Below, piece after piece: positions 9,490 through 19,700 of a stretch of 34,438 nucleotides of DNA. A program made the translations under genes and the position numbers. The notes below the pieces were generated by a model, which was not told the origin of the DNA, ran no database searches, and saw only the letters and a program-made list of their open reading frames with translations. The stretch's first letter is position 1. The number at the start of each line of letters is the position of its first letter. Source of the stretch: Tieghemiomyces parasiticus (Eukaryota > Kickxellomycota > Dimargaritomycetes > Dimargaritales > Dimargaritaceae); the NCBI GenBank assembly GCA_027575765.1, contig JANBPT010000472.1, forward strand, positions 1-34,438. Reading direction: 5' to 3'.

Positions 9490-11246
9490 TCAACCTTGCC
9501 CACTGGGGTCCGGGGGAGCTCAGCCAGGCCCACTAGGGCACTGGGCACCATGTAGTGAGGAAGGCAGTTACGGAGTCAGTCGAGGACGGCCTCGCTACCG
9601 CCAGACAGTGCAGGGCCGACGTAGCCCACCAGGCGCGTATCCTGGGCCAGGACGCAGGCCTGGGTGACCGACGGGTGGGTTTCGAGGACGGCCTCCACCT
9701 CGCCGAGCTCGACACGGAATCCACGCACCTTGACCTGGTGGTCAATACGGCCCAGACACTCCATCTGGCCGTGAGGGAGCCAGCGGGCCAGGTCGCCACT
9801 CTGATACAGACGCTCGCCCGTCATGGGCCAGGTAATGAACTTCTCCGCAGTCAGTTCAGGACGGTTCAGGTAGCCGCGGGCCAACCCCTTACCACCAAGG
9901 TAGAGCTGACCGATGATGCTGACGAGGGAAGGTCGCAGATGCTCGTCCAGGATGAGGCCCACCGCATTCGGGAAAGGACGGCCGATGGTGACGGTGGCGC
10001 CGGGTTTCAGCTCGGCGCAGTGGGAGCCATTGGCCACCTCCGTGGGCCCGTACCAGTTGAATAGCCGCAGAGAGGTAGACCACTTATCGACCAAGGCTTG
10101 GCTTGACGGCTCGCCGGTGAGCACCAGGTTGTGCAGGCTTGGGAAATCACTGGGTTCGAACAGGGACACGAGGGAGGGCGTACATGCCGCCCGGGTGGCC
10201 TGCTGGAGAGCCCGCCTCTGGTCACCCTGGGTAATCAGGAGGCGGCCACCCACGGACAGGGTGGTCCAAATCTCCGACACAGAGACGTCGAAGGTGGGGG
10301 TGAGGAGTGTAGGCGTCACCACATCGGCCGTCATCCCGGTGGTCCTGATGAAACCCTGCAGGTGGTTGGCTGCAGCCCCGTGTTCGTGCATCACGCCCTT
10401 AGGGGTGCCCGTCGTGCCGGAGGTGTAAATCACGTAGGCCAGGCTCCCGCCGTCTATTTCGGACTGGCTCGTCCGACCGACCGCACAGTTACTTTGGAGA
10501 CTTGACAGGTCGATTGCGAGTTGGGGGGTGGGCGTATCGGGTTTGAAGGCGGCTAATAGTGCAGGGTGCCCTACCACAGCCACACAGACGGCATCGGCGA
10601 GAATGAACTGCTGCCGCTCAACCGGGTAATCTGGAGCAATGACTACGAAGGCCGAGCCGGTCATCCACACCGCCAACTGGCCGACGATGAGTTCCACCGA
10701 GTTGCCAGCCAGAATGCCAACCACCTGGTCAGGCCCACCCTTGCCGGTCTGGTGGAGTCGATGGGTGAGGTGGGTGGCCATCAGGTGGAGCTGACCGTAA
10801 GTGTATTTCTGCTCACCGTCACGGATCGCTACACGACCAGGCCCCGAATGGACGCAGGAGAGGAAGCCCTCGTGGGCATACGAGCCGGTGGGCAGTTTGA
10901 TGGGGTTTCGGGCCCAGTCGCTGGTGAGGAGCTCGTGTTCGGGCTCGGATAACATGCCCAAGGAAGTTAATAGATCTGAGGGCGACGTGGTGATCAGTGA
11001 GCGGATGGTGGTTTCTAGGTGTTCCACGAAGCATTCCACGTAGTCGTTGCTGAATACCCTGGTTTGAAAGCCGACTTTGACGTAGAGGTGCGTACTTTGA
11101 TGCGCCGCTACAAGAATCAGGGGCACGTCGGTAGGGTCGTGACTGTCGAGGAGACTGAGGCGGATGGGCAGATCCGTGTCCGACTGCACTCCAGGGTAGT
11201 TCTGGTAGACGAGAAGTACGTTGAACAGTGGTTGCTCCGGGCTCAT
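9490..11246 (-). other. NRPS adenylation domain interrupted by one TGA
   Basis: The core motifs are all present. A3 is YVIYTSGTTGTPKGV, A4 is FDVSVSEIW, A5 is NWYGPTEV, A6 is LYLGGKGLARGYLNRP, A7 is RLYQSGDLARW, A8 is GRIDHQVKVRGFRVELGEVE and A10 is GKVDRKAL. Position 9576-9578 is TGA within VLD-stop-LRNCLPHYMVP, where relatives usually have Trp or another hydrophobic residue. Aligning by eye to GrsA, specificity-pocket residues 235, 236, 239, 299, 301, 322, 330 and 331 read D, V, S, V, T, W, N, G. Position 278 is uncertain because the segment before TPSLVSLF looks short. I do not predict a substrate. Confidence 0.85.
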
Positions 11247-11269
11247 ACTACTCCGCTAGTGGATATCGG

Positions 11270-12007
11270 TCAGCCGGCAGTGTTCAAAGTCGTAGGCTGC
11301 TGTGCCATCATGGTGGACTCGACTTGCGCCACGGGCACGTTGCGACCCGACACGAGCACACCCAGCGTCACCTCCTCATTCTCGCCAAGATACCGCGCAA
11401 ATGTTAGGGCCCGGATGGCGCGAAGTAGGGAGTTTACGGTCAGCCCCATCCCACAGCAGAGCTGTTTGATGGCGAGGAGGCTGGTGGACACGGGGTGACG
11501 AATCTCACCGTGCTCAGTTGGCTTGGCGTTGGACTCTCTGGGGAACTGGATGGTGGGGTGCAGTTTGACACCATCCAGATTATCCCTCCAGAAAGCTGCC
11601 ATACTTTTCTGGTCAATGTGGGTCAGATGCCGGATAAATTCATGGTACTGGGGCCGTGGCTGGGTCTTCACACCGTGGTAGTACTCCAGGGATTCGGCCA
11701 TCACGATACTTTCCGACCAAGCGCCGAGCAAGGCGTGATGGAACGTGGTGCAGAACAAGTGACGATCAGCTGGACCACGGTAGATGGCAAAGCGAAGGTG
11801 CGAACCAGTCAGGGTGAAGCCGCGCGCCCGGTCGGCGGCAAGGTGGTGGTGCTCGGCCTGGTCAAGGTTTGTCAGGGGCTGGTCATGGTAGGTCCACTCG
11901 AAATCAGTGTCACGGAGTACCACTTGGAGGAAGGCGTGTTGCGACTGGTCGGCGGGGACAAGGAACTTGGTACGTGTGGTGTGAAATGGGACGTCGAAAG
12001 TCCCGTC
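11270..12007 (-). other. truncated NRPS condensation domain
   Basis: The frame begins inside the domain at about the RTKF block, which follows the usual donor-acceptor N-lobe start. The catalytic motif HHxxxDG reads HHALLGAWS, near 11718-11741. Both His are kept, but the Asp-Gly pair has become Gly-Ala. The C-terminal block GVLVSGRNVPVAQVEST corresponds to the GR-x-x-P-x-x-x-V-E segment. The reading then runs into TGA at 11270-11272 before the remaining part of the domain. It resumes at SPEQPLFNVLLVYQN in another frame from about 11243. Confidence 0.8.
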
Positions 12008-12013
12008 TATTTA

Positions 12014-13784
12014 TTATCATATTACTTTTATGTTTTTCGTCTCATTAATTTTGCCTTATTTACCTCACGCCCTTCAAAGCAAGGATTCGTCAGACTTGCG
12101 CGCCGGGCATGAACCATCCGGACTCTGGAGACATCCCTGTAACCAAATGGGGCTTACAAAGATTTTATCATCAGACAAAATTTTGTCTACTAAGAACCAA
12201 GAATATCTTTGGGTATCATTCCCCTATAAAAGGCGAACTCGCTAAGCGCCAAGAATATAAGAACAAGTCCCGATTTTACATGTCCGTCGAAATACATTCT
12301 AAAGGTAGTTATTCACTGTTATCTTCCTTATATCGAAGTGTCGCCCATGTGCACATCCGATCTCGTTAACATTCCTCCCCCTGCGAAGCGTTGCTCGTGT
12401 GCTCCTTATTCACTACAATTACTCATTATTTAAAAAACTCCTTCAGATATAATCCAGAAAATCCCAGAAAAAGTACGCGTTCCCTCCTCCCCTTCTATTC
12501 CTTTGATCTCCTCATTGCTCCTTTCCGTACCTTAAAAACACTGGCATGCCTTGTTTTCCCGATAATACGCTCGCCCATCGTGTGAATACTGACCCCCCCC
12601 CATTAACCCGAACACTACACATATCACAGTTGGTAAATTTAGGAAAATTGGGAGACGGGATTTCAGCATTCAACATGACCAAGAGTGTGGTAGCCAAAAT
12701 GCAAGCCTCAGCAACCACCAGTCACTAGCCACACTCTGGAGCAATCTCAATGACTAATTCTGCCAACCAGTGTGGCTCTGGTCTCCGCTTATAATCCACC
12801 TCCACCACCCTAGCCCTGATATCCTACCTCTAACTATTCTCACCGGTCACAGTCGACGGAACGACTCACCCTCGGATAAGGAGAATGTCCACCCTTCCCC
12901 TTAGGAAGGAAACAACAGTTTAGGATTCGTTGGATGCAAGCTCGTCTCCAAGATGAACCGAATCGACGCATATGACGTCCATAACTAAGATCGCGTAGCA
13001 GGTGAGCTAGTCTGCAACCTCTTTGAGCCACCGTCCACCGGAGGTTGCCGAAATCTTCCATGCAATCGCCCGAGATACACACTCAGTCGTAAACCTCACT
13101 GTTGGCAACTTATATTAACTGGAACCTCTCGCCCTCCTCCGCAACCAGCCCTCTGTTTGTTAAACTTACTCTACGTACCGTTTGGCATTGGTAACACCCC
13201 CACCCTGTCGCACTATTTCCACCCGTACTCTATCCACCTTGCTCCTCCCCACTTGTATCCGCCTTACGCTCACCCTTCACCTTACTTACCGTTTATTGCT
13301 CGAACCATTGTACCGACAGCAAAGCCCGTTTTCGACCCCCACGCCCGCTAGTCCCCTGTAGCAGCATCACACCCTCTAAATGGGCCGAGCTTTGTCCCTA
13401 CCACGTCCAATAGCGTAGTCCAGGTCCCTAGGCAGATTTCACCGGACCACTCATCGTATTTGACAACAACTGACGTTATCGATATGGTCAGACGTTACGA
13501 ATGGAAAGTGTATATATATACGTACTGCCAACACTTAATGGCATATACTAACTTTTACATCATTACTCAGAGCGGACAGGCAATCCAAAGCCAACTAATA
13601 TTCTGGGGCAGATAGAACCGTCGTAGTGAGCAAGAAAGACGGCGGCGTGCAGAGTATCTTGTGATAGACCCATGTCCAGCGAGAGTATAGAAGAAGGGAA
13701 GGCAGAAAACTACATGATGTAGGAGGAGGGAGGACAGCTATGGTCGAGGCAGTGCAAATGGCTGGCGGTGTCGTGGTGGCTAGG
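12014..13784. other. 1.8-kb intergenic block, no supported gene
   Basis: This lies between the broken 5' end of the NRPS and the 3' end of NHP6. It contains a 16-bp palindrome (12173-12188), a TATAAAA on the plus strand at 12225-12231 and a short TA run at 13511-13520. Several 60-85-codon frames exist, none recognisable. A plus-strand reading after the TATAAAA stops after about 30 codons. Confidence 0.45.
12173..12188. repeat. perfect 16-bp palindrome
   Basis: AGACAAAATTTTGTCT is self-complementary over all 16 bases. It lies 37 nt upstream of a TATAAAA sequence and near the broken end of the NRPS relic. It could be a dimeric regulator site or a chance AT-rich palindrome. Confidence 0.6.
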
Positions 13785-14063
13785 TTAGACATGTTCGTAG
13801 GCCGCCTTCTCTCGCTCGTACCGCGCTTTGTCCTCATCCGATTTGCGCTGGTAGGGCCCGCGCTCGTGCTCAGGTAGTTCCCTCCACAGCTGACCCAGCT
13901 TCTTGCCGATCTCACCAAAGGTTAGGGTCGGGCTCTCCTGCTTGACTCGGTCGCGAACGTCCTGGGCGAACCACATGTATGCTGACATGTAGCGCTTCGG
14001 CGCGTTAGGGTCCTTCTTGGCGCGGCGCTTCTTGCCGGAGGAGTCCTGCTTAATTTTGGCCAT
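13785..14063 (-). CDS. NHP6: NHP6-like single HMG-box chromatin protein
   Basis: A single exon encodes 92 residues. The start is the ATG at 14063, in context GTTGCCATGG; upstream codons in frame offer no earlier ATG. A basic N-terminal arm (KKRRAKKDPNAPKR, residues about 12-25) is followed by one HMG box with MSAYMWFAQDVRD, FGEIGKKLGQLW, PYQRKSDEDKARYE and a short end KAAYEHV. Size and arrangement match yeast Nhp6A/B (93 and 99 residues), the minor-groove DNA-bending proteins that assist FACT and general transcription (family knowledge). A 10-bp hairpin lies 40 nt upstream of the start in the probable leader. A TTTGACAG 8 nt before the ATG could be a leader-intron acceptor, but no branch motif fits and I do not claim it. 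Confidence 0.92.
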   Translation of the reverse strand: MAKIKQDSSGKKRRAKKDPNAPKRYMSAYMWFAQDVRDRVKQESPTLTFGEIGKKLGQLWRELPEHERGPYQRKSDEDKARYEREKAAYEHV

Positions 14064-14102
14064 GGCAACGGCTGTCAAACAATAGGAGGCTTCGGTGGGA
14101 TA

Positions 14103-14133
14103 AGCAGGCTATGGAAGGTAAGTATAGCCTGCT
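14103..14133 (-). repeat. 10-bp inverted repeat (hairpin) in the probable NHP6 leader
   Basis: The arms AGCAGGCTAT (14103-14112) and ATAGCCTGCT (14124-14133) are perfect complements around an 11-nt loop. Transcribed with NHP6, they would form a stable stem 40 nt before the start codon. Confidence 0.7.
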
Positions 14134-15821
14134 GTGGCAGATGAGTGATGGTTCAAAGTGATGCAGATTGTCCCCCCATGCAAATACAGTGTGCTGCTGA
14201 TGGCCTGCGTTAACCGATCTGATAATGAAGCAGAGCGCATCGTTGCTGCATGACAAGCCCTGGTTAGTGAGTAAACACTCACGGGTGAGGGCGCTTGTAG
14301 AACCCGTTGCGGTATGGAATAGTTTTTGCGGACGACTTACTGCCAGGAGTGCTTGGTAGGAGCTCTAAATGAAATACGCAGGGTAGGGGGGGGTCCGGAA
14401 AGTCCGTGGTAACCAAATAGACAGGCCGGCAGAGGCGTGCGAGGGTTGGGGGTACACGTTAGAAAGCTGATAGTGGAGAAGCAGAGGAGGATAGAGCGGT
14501 CGGTTCCAGCGGCCCTGCCTCACGTTTAAAGCCAGTTGGTCTGGAGGGTCGACAGACTCTGGTCGGTCACCACAGCCCACAGTCGTTCAGGGTAATAATG
14601 AGCCCAAAGGGGCCGTGTCTAAGGGGGTGGTGGTGGAGTTTATACGGGCATAATTTCGAGAATTGTACCACCATGGGAGGCGTGATTCCCGTGCACGTTC
14701 CGCACCTTCGCTCCTCTGCACGCGTTGCTGCCCCTTGGGTTTCTAACTAGACCCTTAGGTTCCGCTGTACTGACTGGGGACCACAGGCATGCTGTGGCCC
14801 TGTCCGCACCTCCGTCATTCGGCCTGTTGCCTTAGCCTAACCAGCCCGGGATCCACCCAACTTCAAGTGACGCTTGTAGCTCGTGGTTGGGGCACATAAA
14901 TTTTCACCACAGGGTCAACGATTGGGACGTCCATCTGGTAGCACGGATTGCTTACCTCGCCACCAACGACATGTATCCCCGCCGTATGTGTGTTGGTTCA
15001 TAAGTAGCACCGTTAACGCGCCTCCCCGTGTCCCAAGAGTCAAGGGGCGAAGTACTGGAACGAGTGTCCCCAGCCCCAGCGTATGTAACTTGATTCCAGC
15101 TTATATGTAGCCCGCAGACTCGGGCCCCTTTTCTGTCTCACTGTCTGTCCCGGCTCCTTTATCCAGTACCATTGGGGATATTCACCTGTCCGGCTAGCAG
15201 GCATAATGAAACCAAGCGTTTCCCATTATGGGCCTGTTCGATCAATTCCCCGAGATTTGAACGTCTTATTATTAAATACGTGAATTTTCGAGCGCGGGTT
15301 GGCTGTAATGGGCGGAGCAACTGCCAACGACGCCAGCCCTCCTCCCTAAACTTGGTAAACTCGTCGGAGCTGTCCCACCAAAACTCCGATTGAAAAGTCA
15401 TGTGACTTACAGCTTTAGCCTGTACTGGCGGACGTTGCTACCATTCCCCCGCCATCCCTGGTCCACCGTGTTGCCTGTTTACATTTAGACGGAAAGGTCC
15501 ATCCTGGGAGTTTACCAGTGACCTTGGGCCGTGCATACAGACACGCGTGCGCGTGCACAGATATCACGGCCTGGTACGCGTACTGCCTAGTATCGGGCCC
15601 GATGCAGCAGTGTACTATCGGTGCCTTACCTCGAGTCGTCCCCCATGCTACTGCACTATCCAACCAGCCACCCCACTCGCCGCGGCCCTTTCCCTTGCAT
15701 GCCAGCTGCTACCAATCAGCTCTTTATTACACACTAGCCATACCTACGCTTTGGACACGTTCGCATACTCCATACCCTCGCACCGACACCCTGTCCCATT
15801 CCCCACTTAAGAGTGCCCGCC
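14134..15821. other. divergent intergenic region between NHP6 and CHK2
   Basis: This is the shared upstream region of two divergent genes. I see short open frames only, including 15159-15401 on the minus strand (80 codons, no recognisable domain). No RNA gene is seen. Confidence 0.45.
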
Positions 15822-17841
15822 ATGCCGTGGACTATCGACGCCCCGACCGTCGAGTTTTCGCAGCCAACGCAGATCCTGGACGAATCCCAGGACCGCGACC
15901 CAGCCCAGCTAACCGATCCACAACGCCAGGTCATCGGCAAGCTAATTGCCAACCGAGGCGAGGACTCCGTGAAAGGTAGGTCACCAACCGCACGGCGGGC
16001 TTGAAGCGTCTGCCTCACCAAACTTTGTGCCGCTGCTACTTGATAAGATTCCGGCTCATAGTTGCTGCTTGCCTGGGCCTCTCGCAACGTACTGACTATC
16101 CATCTATTATGATGCTCTCTCTGCACCGTATCAAACCCAGAATACCCGCTCGCAGTGGGCCAGACCCTGGTGGTTGGTCGGCACCGGTCGTGCGATGTTG
16201 TCGTGGACGGCAACTTTTGTTCAAACCATCACTGCAGAATCGTTGTGGCTCCGCTCACTACTGACCCACTGGGCTTCAGCGTCTCCTGCGAGGACACAAG
16301 TTCCAATGGTACCTTTCTTAACCGGACCAAGATTGGCAAGAACAAGACATCCCTACTCAGCCACGGGGACACCTTGGAAATCCGTAAGGGAAACTGTAAG
16401 TCGAGTGCATGCTAGCATTGGCTTAGCAACGTTGAACGGCGAACCTTGCCGCCCTGATTCAGGTGCGTCACCCCGAGCATTTATTCCCCCCTCCGCATCT
16501 TCTAACCCGAGGAAACGAGTGTTACTTCAACCCCACTTCTCACCTACCCTCTCCGCCACATGGCCAGATTTCACCTACCTTCAGACCTGCCAGACACCGG
16601 ACCAGGCTGCGACCGAGGAGGCCTCTCTAGATGCCAAGTACCAAATCACCAACCGAATCCTCGGGACGGGGACTTTTGCCCAGGTCAAGCTGGCGGTGTG
16701 TAAAACCACGGGACGCCGCCTGGCCGCCAAAGTCATCGACCTGCAGCGTTTCGGTTCGCTGTCCACTAAGCAGCGCGGGACCGACTTTGTCCAAGAAATC
16801 AGTATCATGCAGTCCATCAACCACCCTAACATTGTCCAGGTGACCGATGTGATCCGGACCCCGCGGTATCTATACGTGTTTATGCCCATGCTACAGGGTG
16901 GCGACCTGTTCGAATACATTATGACCCGGGAGCGGCTGCCCGAGGCCGAAGCCCGGTTCATCTGTTATCAGGTGCTCATGGCCCTTAAGTACCTGCATGA
17001 ACGCAACATCTCGCATCGGGATGTCAAACCGGAGAACGTACTACTGGTCCAGGCCGTCCCGTACGCGCAGGTTATGCTGACCGATTTCGGCATGGCCCGG
17101 ATTGTGGGCAAGAAATCGTTCATGCAGACTATGTGTGGGACCTTCCAGTATATTGCGCCGGAGGTCATTACTACTGACGACCCGGAGACCGCGGCCGAGG
17201 GCTCCCAACCACCCGCCGCCCCTCGTCGAGGATACAATAAGATGGTCGACTGCTGGTCGCTAGGCGTCTTGCTCTACGCCATGCTCTCGGGGACTCTACC
17301 ATTCTCGAGCGACGAGGAGAATGGTAACACGGTGCTCTTCCGCGAGATCCGCGCCGGCAAGATCACCTTCCCGAGCCGCTACTGGGGCGACGTCAGCGAT
17401 GAGGCCCGGTCCATGGTCCGGTGCCTCTTGGTAGTCGACCCGGCCCAGCGGTACACCGTGCATGACGCGCTCGACCACGTCTGGATCCGGTCAGAGATCG
17501 ACCACCTGCGCAGCCTGTATGGTCAATGTTTAGCTGGGGCCGACCCATCCGCCCACCCCAATGACTCGGTCGCGCCCAGCGATCCGACTGAGGTAGGCCG
17601 AGAACCATACGTCATCCCGTCGTCCCCCGTTAACTGTTTATCGCCTGCCCCCAGCCTTGATATCCTACCGCACCTTACACCCACCCTGACCGGAAGTAGC
17701 ACCGGGTCGGAATTCCTTTCTCCGGGCTCCCCACGGGTTGCCCGCCTCCCGCATTCGGCCGTTCCCTCACCCCGGCGGGACCTTGTGACCGGACGGCGGC
17801 ACCATCCGTACGGTCGGCCGCGTAGCGCCTCCCGCTGTTGA
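15822..17841 (+). CDS. CHK2: FHA-containing checkpoint kinase, Chk2/Cds1/Rad53 family
   Basis: Three exons, 15822-15975, 16141-16395 and 16568-17841, give 560 residues. The N-terminus has a small SQ/TQ cluster (FSQPTQILDESQD, residues 12-24), the sites phosphorylated by ATM/ATR-type kinases in this family. The FHA domain, about residues 40-142, shows VVGRHRSCDVVVDG, SNHHC and DTSSNGTFLN. The kinase domain starts near 161: P-loop GTGTFAQV, Lys191 in AAKV, Glu213, HRDVKPEN (Asp288), DFG 309-311, GTFQYIAPEV and DCWSLGVLLY. Its role is DNA-damage and replication checkpoint signalling (family knowledge). Acceptor 16568 was chosen because it yields NYFTYLQ, the expected last FHA strand, and has CTAAC 62 nt upstream; 16463 and 16478 are also in phase. 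The Ser/Pro-rich tail (residues about 440-560) ends in a basic stretch that may be a nuclear localisation signal. Confidence 0.9.
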
Positions 17842-18996
17842 CCGCGACCATCGCTGGCCCTCGTTATACAATCCAACCCCGAAACCCCAGGTTCCATTTT
17901 TCTGCCTCACCGTGCCCCAATTTGCGCTCCTCCGAACCCAATGGTCCCAGTACCTTTCACATTGTCTTTCTGACCCATGGCGCATGAACGTCACCTTTCC
18001 ACGCTATCTGTAATTCTACCCCCCCCCCCACATCTGCACCTTACCCTTGCGCACATAAAATTGCTTATATCCGATATTTGGATAATGGTGGAGGCTATTT
18101 GGCAGCGATCCAGCGGCACAGGAGTTATCGCATTCCAACCGATACTGCCTCCAATTATTAAACCATTTAATTGTAAACAGTGGCTCATCAGGTGCTCACC
18201 TACCTATTACTCCCTATAGCATTACTGTTTCCGAGGTTACCGAACCTAGCCGTGAAATCGGGTGATCGTTATAATCGCTAATTTCTATCGCCTTGGCTCA
18301 TTCTATTAGATTAGGTACCGTATCAAGATAATATTTTTTTTACTACTATTTCATTCACCACTATTTTTCCCTAGTTTCTCCGAGTTCATAGGTGTCCTGG
18401 GAATAGGATTGTTAGGTCCAAAATTACGGTTCCAATCAGCTGCCTCATCACCGCTCAGCTCTTTACCTACCCTCCTGATATCCGGTATCCTTTTCCAGCG
18501 CCGCCAGCCTTCCTGGGCTGTAAAACGTCGCCCCTATTAACAGGGGGCCTCCTCATCTCTATCCTCTTAGGGCCTGCCTTCCTTCACCTTTCCCCTCTTT
18601 ACTGACCCAACGGCCTAACGTCCGACTTCTGGAATGCTCTTTACCCGACTATTGATTCAGTTACTACGATACAGGCAATCATCCAGTATAAAACATCCCC
18701 ACAGTCGCTATTCTATAAATGATAGCTTATCTCCTGACAACCAGGAACCGCTTCAGTTCCTAAATCCGTGTTGACTTCAGTAGACTTTATTCGATCGTTA
18801 CGTTTTTGGCTGGTTAACTTTATTTTTATCCACTAGGTAAGGTTTTAGCTGCGTCTGGTATCGATATAAAGGGCTATTAAGGGTGGCATTTATTTTCTAG
18901 CGGCTATAGGCTCGCCAATCGTTAGACATGATCCAAAATAAATGAGGGCGTACAGTTACATAAGCTGGGCTTGTGATAATGGCGAGGCAGGTTGAT
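17842..18996. other. tail-to-tail intergenic block
   Basis: This lies between CHK2 (+) and the secreted His-rich protein (-). It is AT-rich with poly-T and poly-C runs near 18018-18030 and 18333-18342. Stops are frequent in all frames and I see nothing else. Confidence 0.55.
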
Positions 18997-19512
18997 TTAG
19001 TAGGTACCGTGGTGGCCATGTTCGGGGATCTCATGACCACGGGCGCCGCCATGCCCAGGGCCTTCAGGCATGTGTTCAGGGCCGTGAGCTTGATAGCTGT
19101 TGCCCTGACGTCTGGGGCCGTGCTCACCGCCGTTACCATTGTAACCGGAGCCATGCTCGCTGTGATGAGGGGCCTGATGACCAGGAGACACCGGAACGTA
19201 GTTGCCCCACTTTTCACCCTGCCGGGGGCCGCTCGCATAGTAGCCGCTGACACGACCAGCGTGACGGGTGTCATAATCATCCGCCTGGTCGTAGCCGATA
19301 TGGTGGCCGGATCCATAGCTACCGCCGTGCTGAGATTCCTCATGATCATGGCCGCGGCCGGTAACCTGATAGTCTGGACCACCATGGCCGTGGTCAGGAG
19401 CAGGACCGGCAGTATAGGCGCGGACGCTCAGTTGCAGGGGTGACGGGGAGGCTAGGACACTTGAAGTCATGATCGAGGCGAGGGCGGCGGCGAAAGCGAT
19501 GCTGACCTTCAT
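18997..19512 (-). CDS. secreted His/Gly-rich protein of unknown function
   Basis: A single exon encodes 171 residues. The N-terminus MKVSIAFAAALASIMTSSVL is a typical signal peptide: Lys2, a hydrophobic core and likely cleavage after Ala21 (VLA-SP). The mature part has no hydrophobic segment. It is rich in Gly and contains about 20 His, many in HH, GH, EH or DHGH groups, with Tyr and Asp between. The C-terminal half repeats short GPGHGG- and PEHGHH-like units. I recognise no family. Likely properties are disorder and metal binding by histidines, in the wall or outside the cell; this is inference from composition only. A TATATAA (19694-19700) and a CACGTG (19573-19578) lie upstream. The opposite strand is also open but gives no domain, as expected from the biased composition. 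Confidence 0.7.
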   Translation of the reverse strand: MKVSIAFAAALASIMTSSVLASPSPLQLSVRAYTAGPAPDHGHGGPDYQVTGRGHDHEESQHGGSYGSGHHIGYDQADDYDTRHAGRVSGYYASGPRQGEKWGNYVPVSPGHQAPHHSEHGSGYNGNGGEHGPRRQGNSYQAHGPEHMPEGPGHGGARGHEIPEHGHHGTY

Positions 19513-19572
19513 TATGGATAAAAAAGGGGGGTGAGGGATATGAATAGGAAGTTAAAAGGTGTAATAAGGAGT

Positions 19573-19578
19573 CACGTG
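19573..19578. promoter_or_regulatory. E-box (CACGTG) upstream of the secreted His-rich gene
   Basis: GTCACGTGGA lies 60 nt upstream of the start codon at 19512. CACGTG is bound by bHLH factors such as Cbf1 and Max-like proteins. A single six-base site is weak evidence on its own. Confidence 0.3.
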
Positions 19579-19693
19579 GAACTCAATGAGGTCGTGAAGT
19601 GCAGCTTGGAGGTTACGGAGGATCATGAATGAAGTAGCAAATGCCTATGCGATGGAGTCTTATTGATTAGCGGAACTTGGCAACTGGTTGGGT

Positions 19694-19700
19694 TTATATA
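19694..19700 (-). promoter_or_regulatory. candidate TATA box of the secreted His-rich gene
   Basis: TATATAA on the minus strand lies about 180 nt upstream of the ATG at 19512, in a locally AT-rich patch. The distance to the start would mean a long leader. Confidence 0.35.

Larger units (their letters stand above)
7906..12007 (-). pseudogene. decayed single-module NRPS (C*-A-T-E-like)
   Basis: Read on the minus strand, this is one NRPS module: partial condensation domain (about 12007-11270), adenylation domain (11246 to about 9490), thiolation domain (about 9440-9230) and epimerase-like domain (about 9160-7906). An intact enzyme would activate one amino acid, hold it on a phosphopantetheine arm and condense or epimerise it (family knowledge). 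Five lesions are visible. (1) About 75 N-terminal residues of the C domain are missing; the frame meets TAA at 12011-12013 and AT-rich DNA. (2) Roughly 45-60 residues are deleted, with a frame change, at the C/A boundary (11247-11270). (3) An in-frame TGA lies at 9576-9578. (4) and (5) Frame changes occur near 9050-9060 and 8855-8865 in the last domain. Domain motifs remain clear, so decay looks recent. Assembly indels could explain the two frame changes but not the deletion, the missing N-terminus or, easily, the TGA. Confidence 0.85.

Noticed and set aside
15159..15401. 80-codon minus-strand frame between NHP6 and CHK2
   Set aside because: The reading looks protein-like, but there is no recognisable domain, no supporting splice context and no neighbour logic.
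16463..16567. alternative acceptors 16463 and 16478 for CHK2 exon 3
   Set aside because: Both keep the frame, but they add a Ser/Pro-rich segment inside the FHA end. 16568 gives the expected FHA strand and a normal branch distance.
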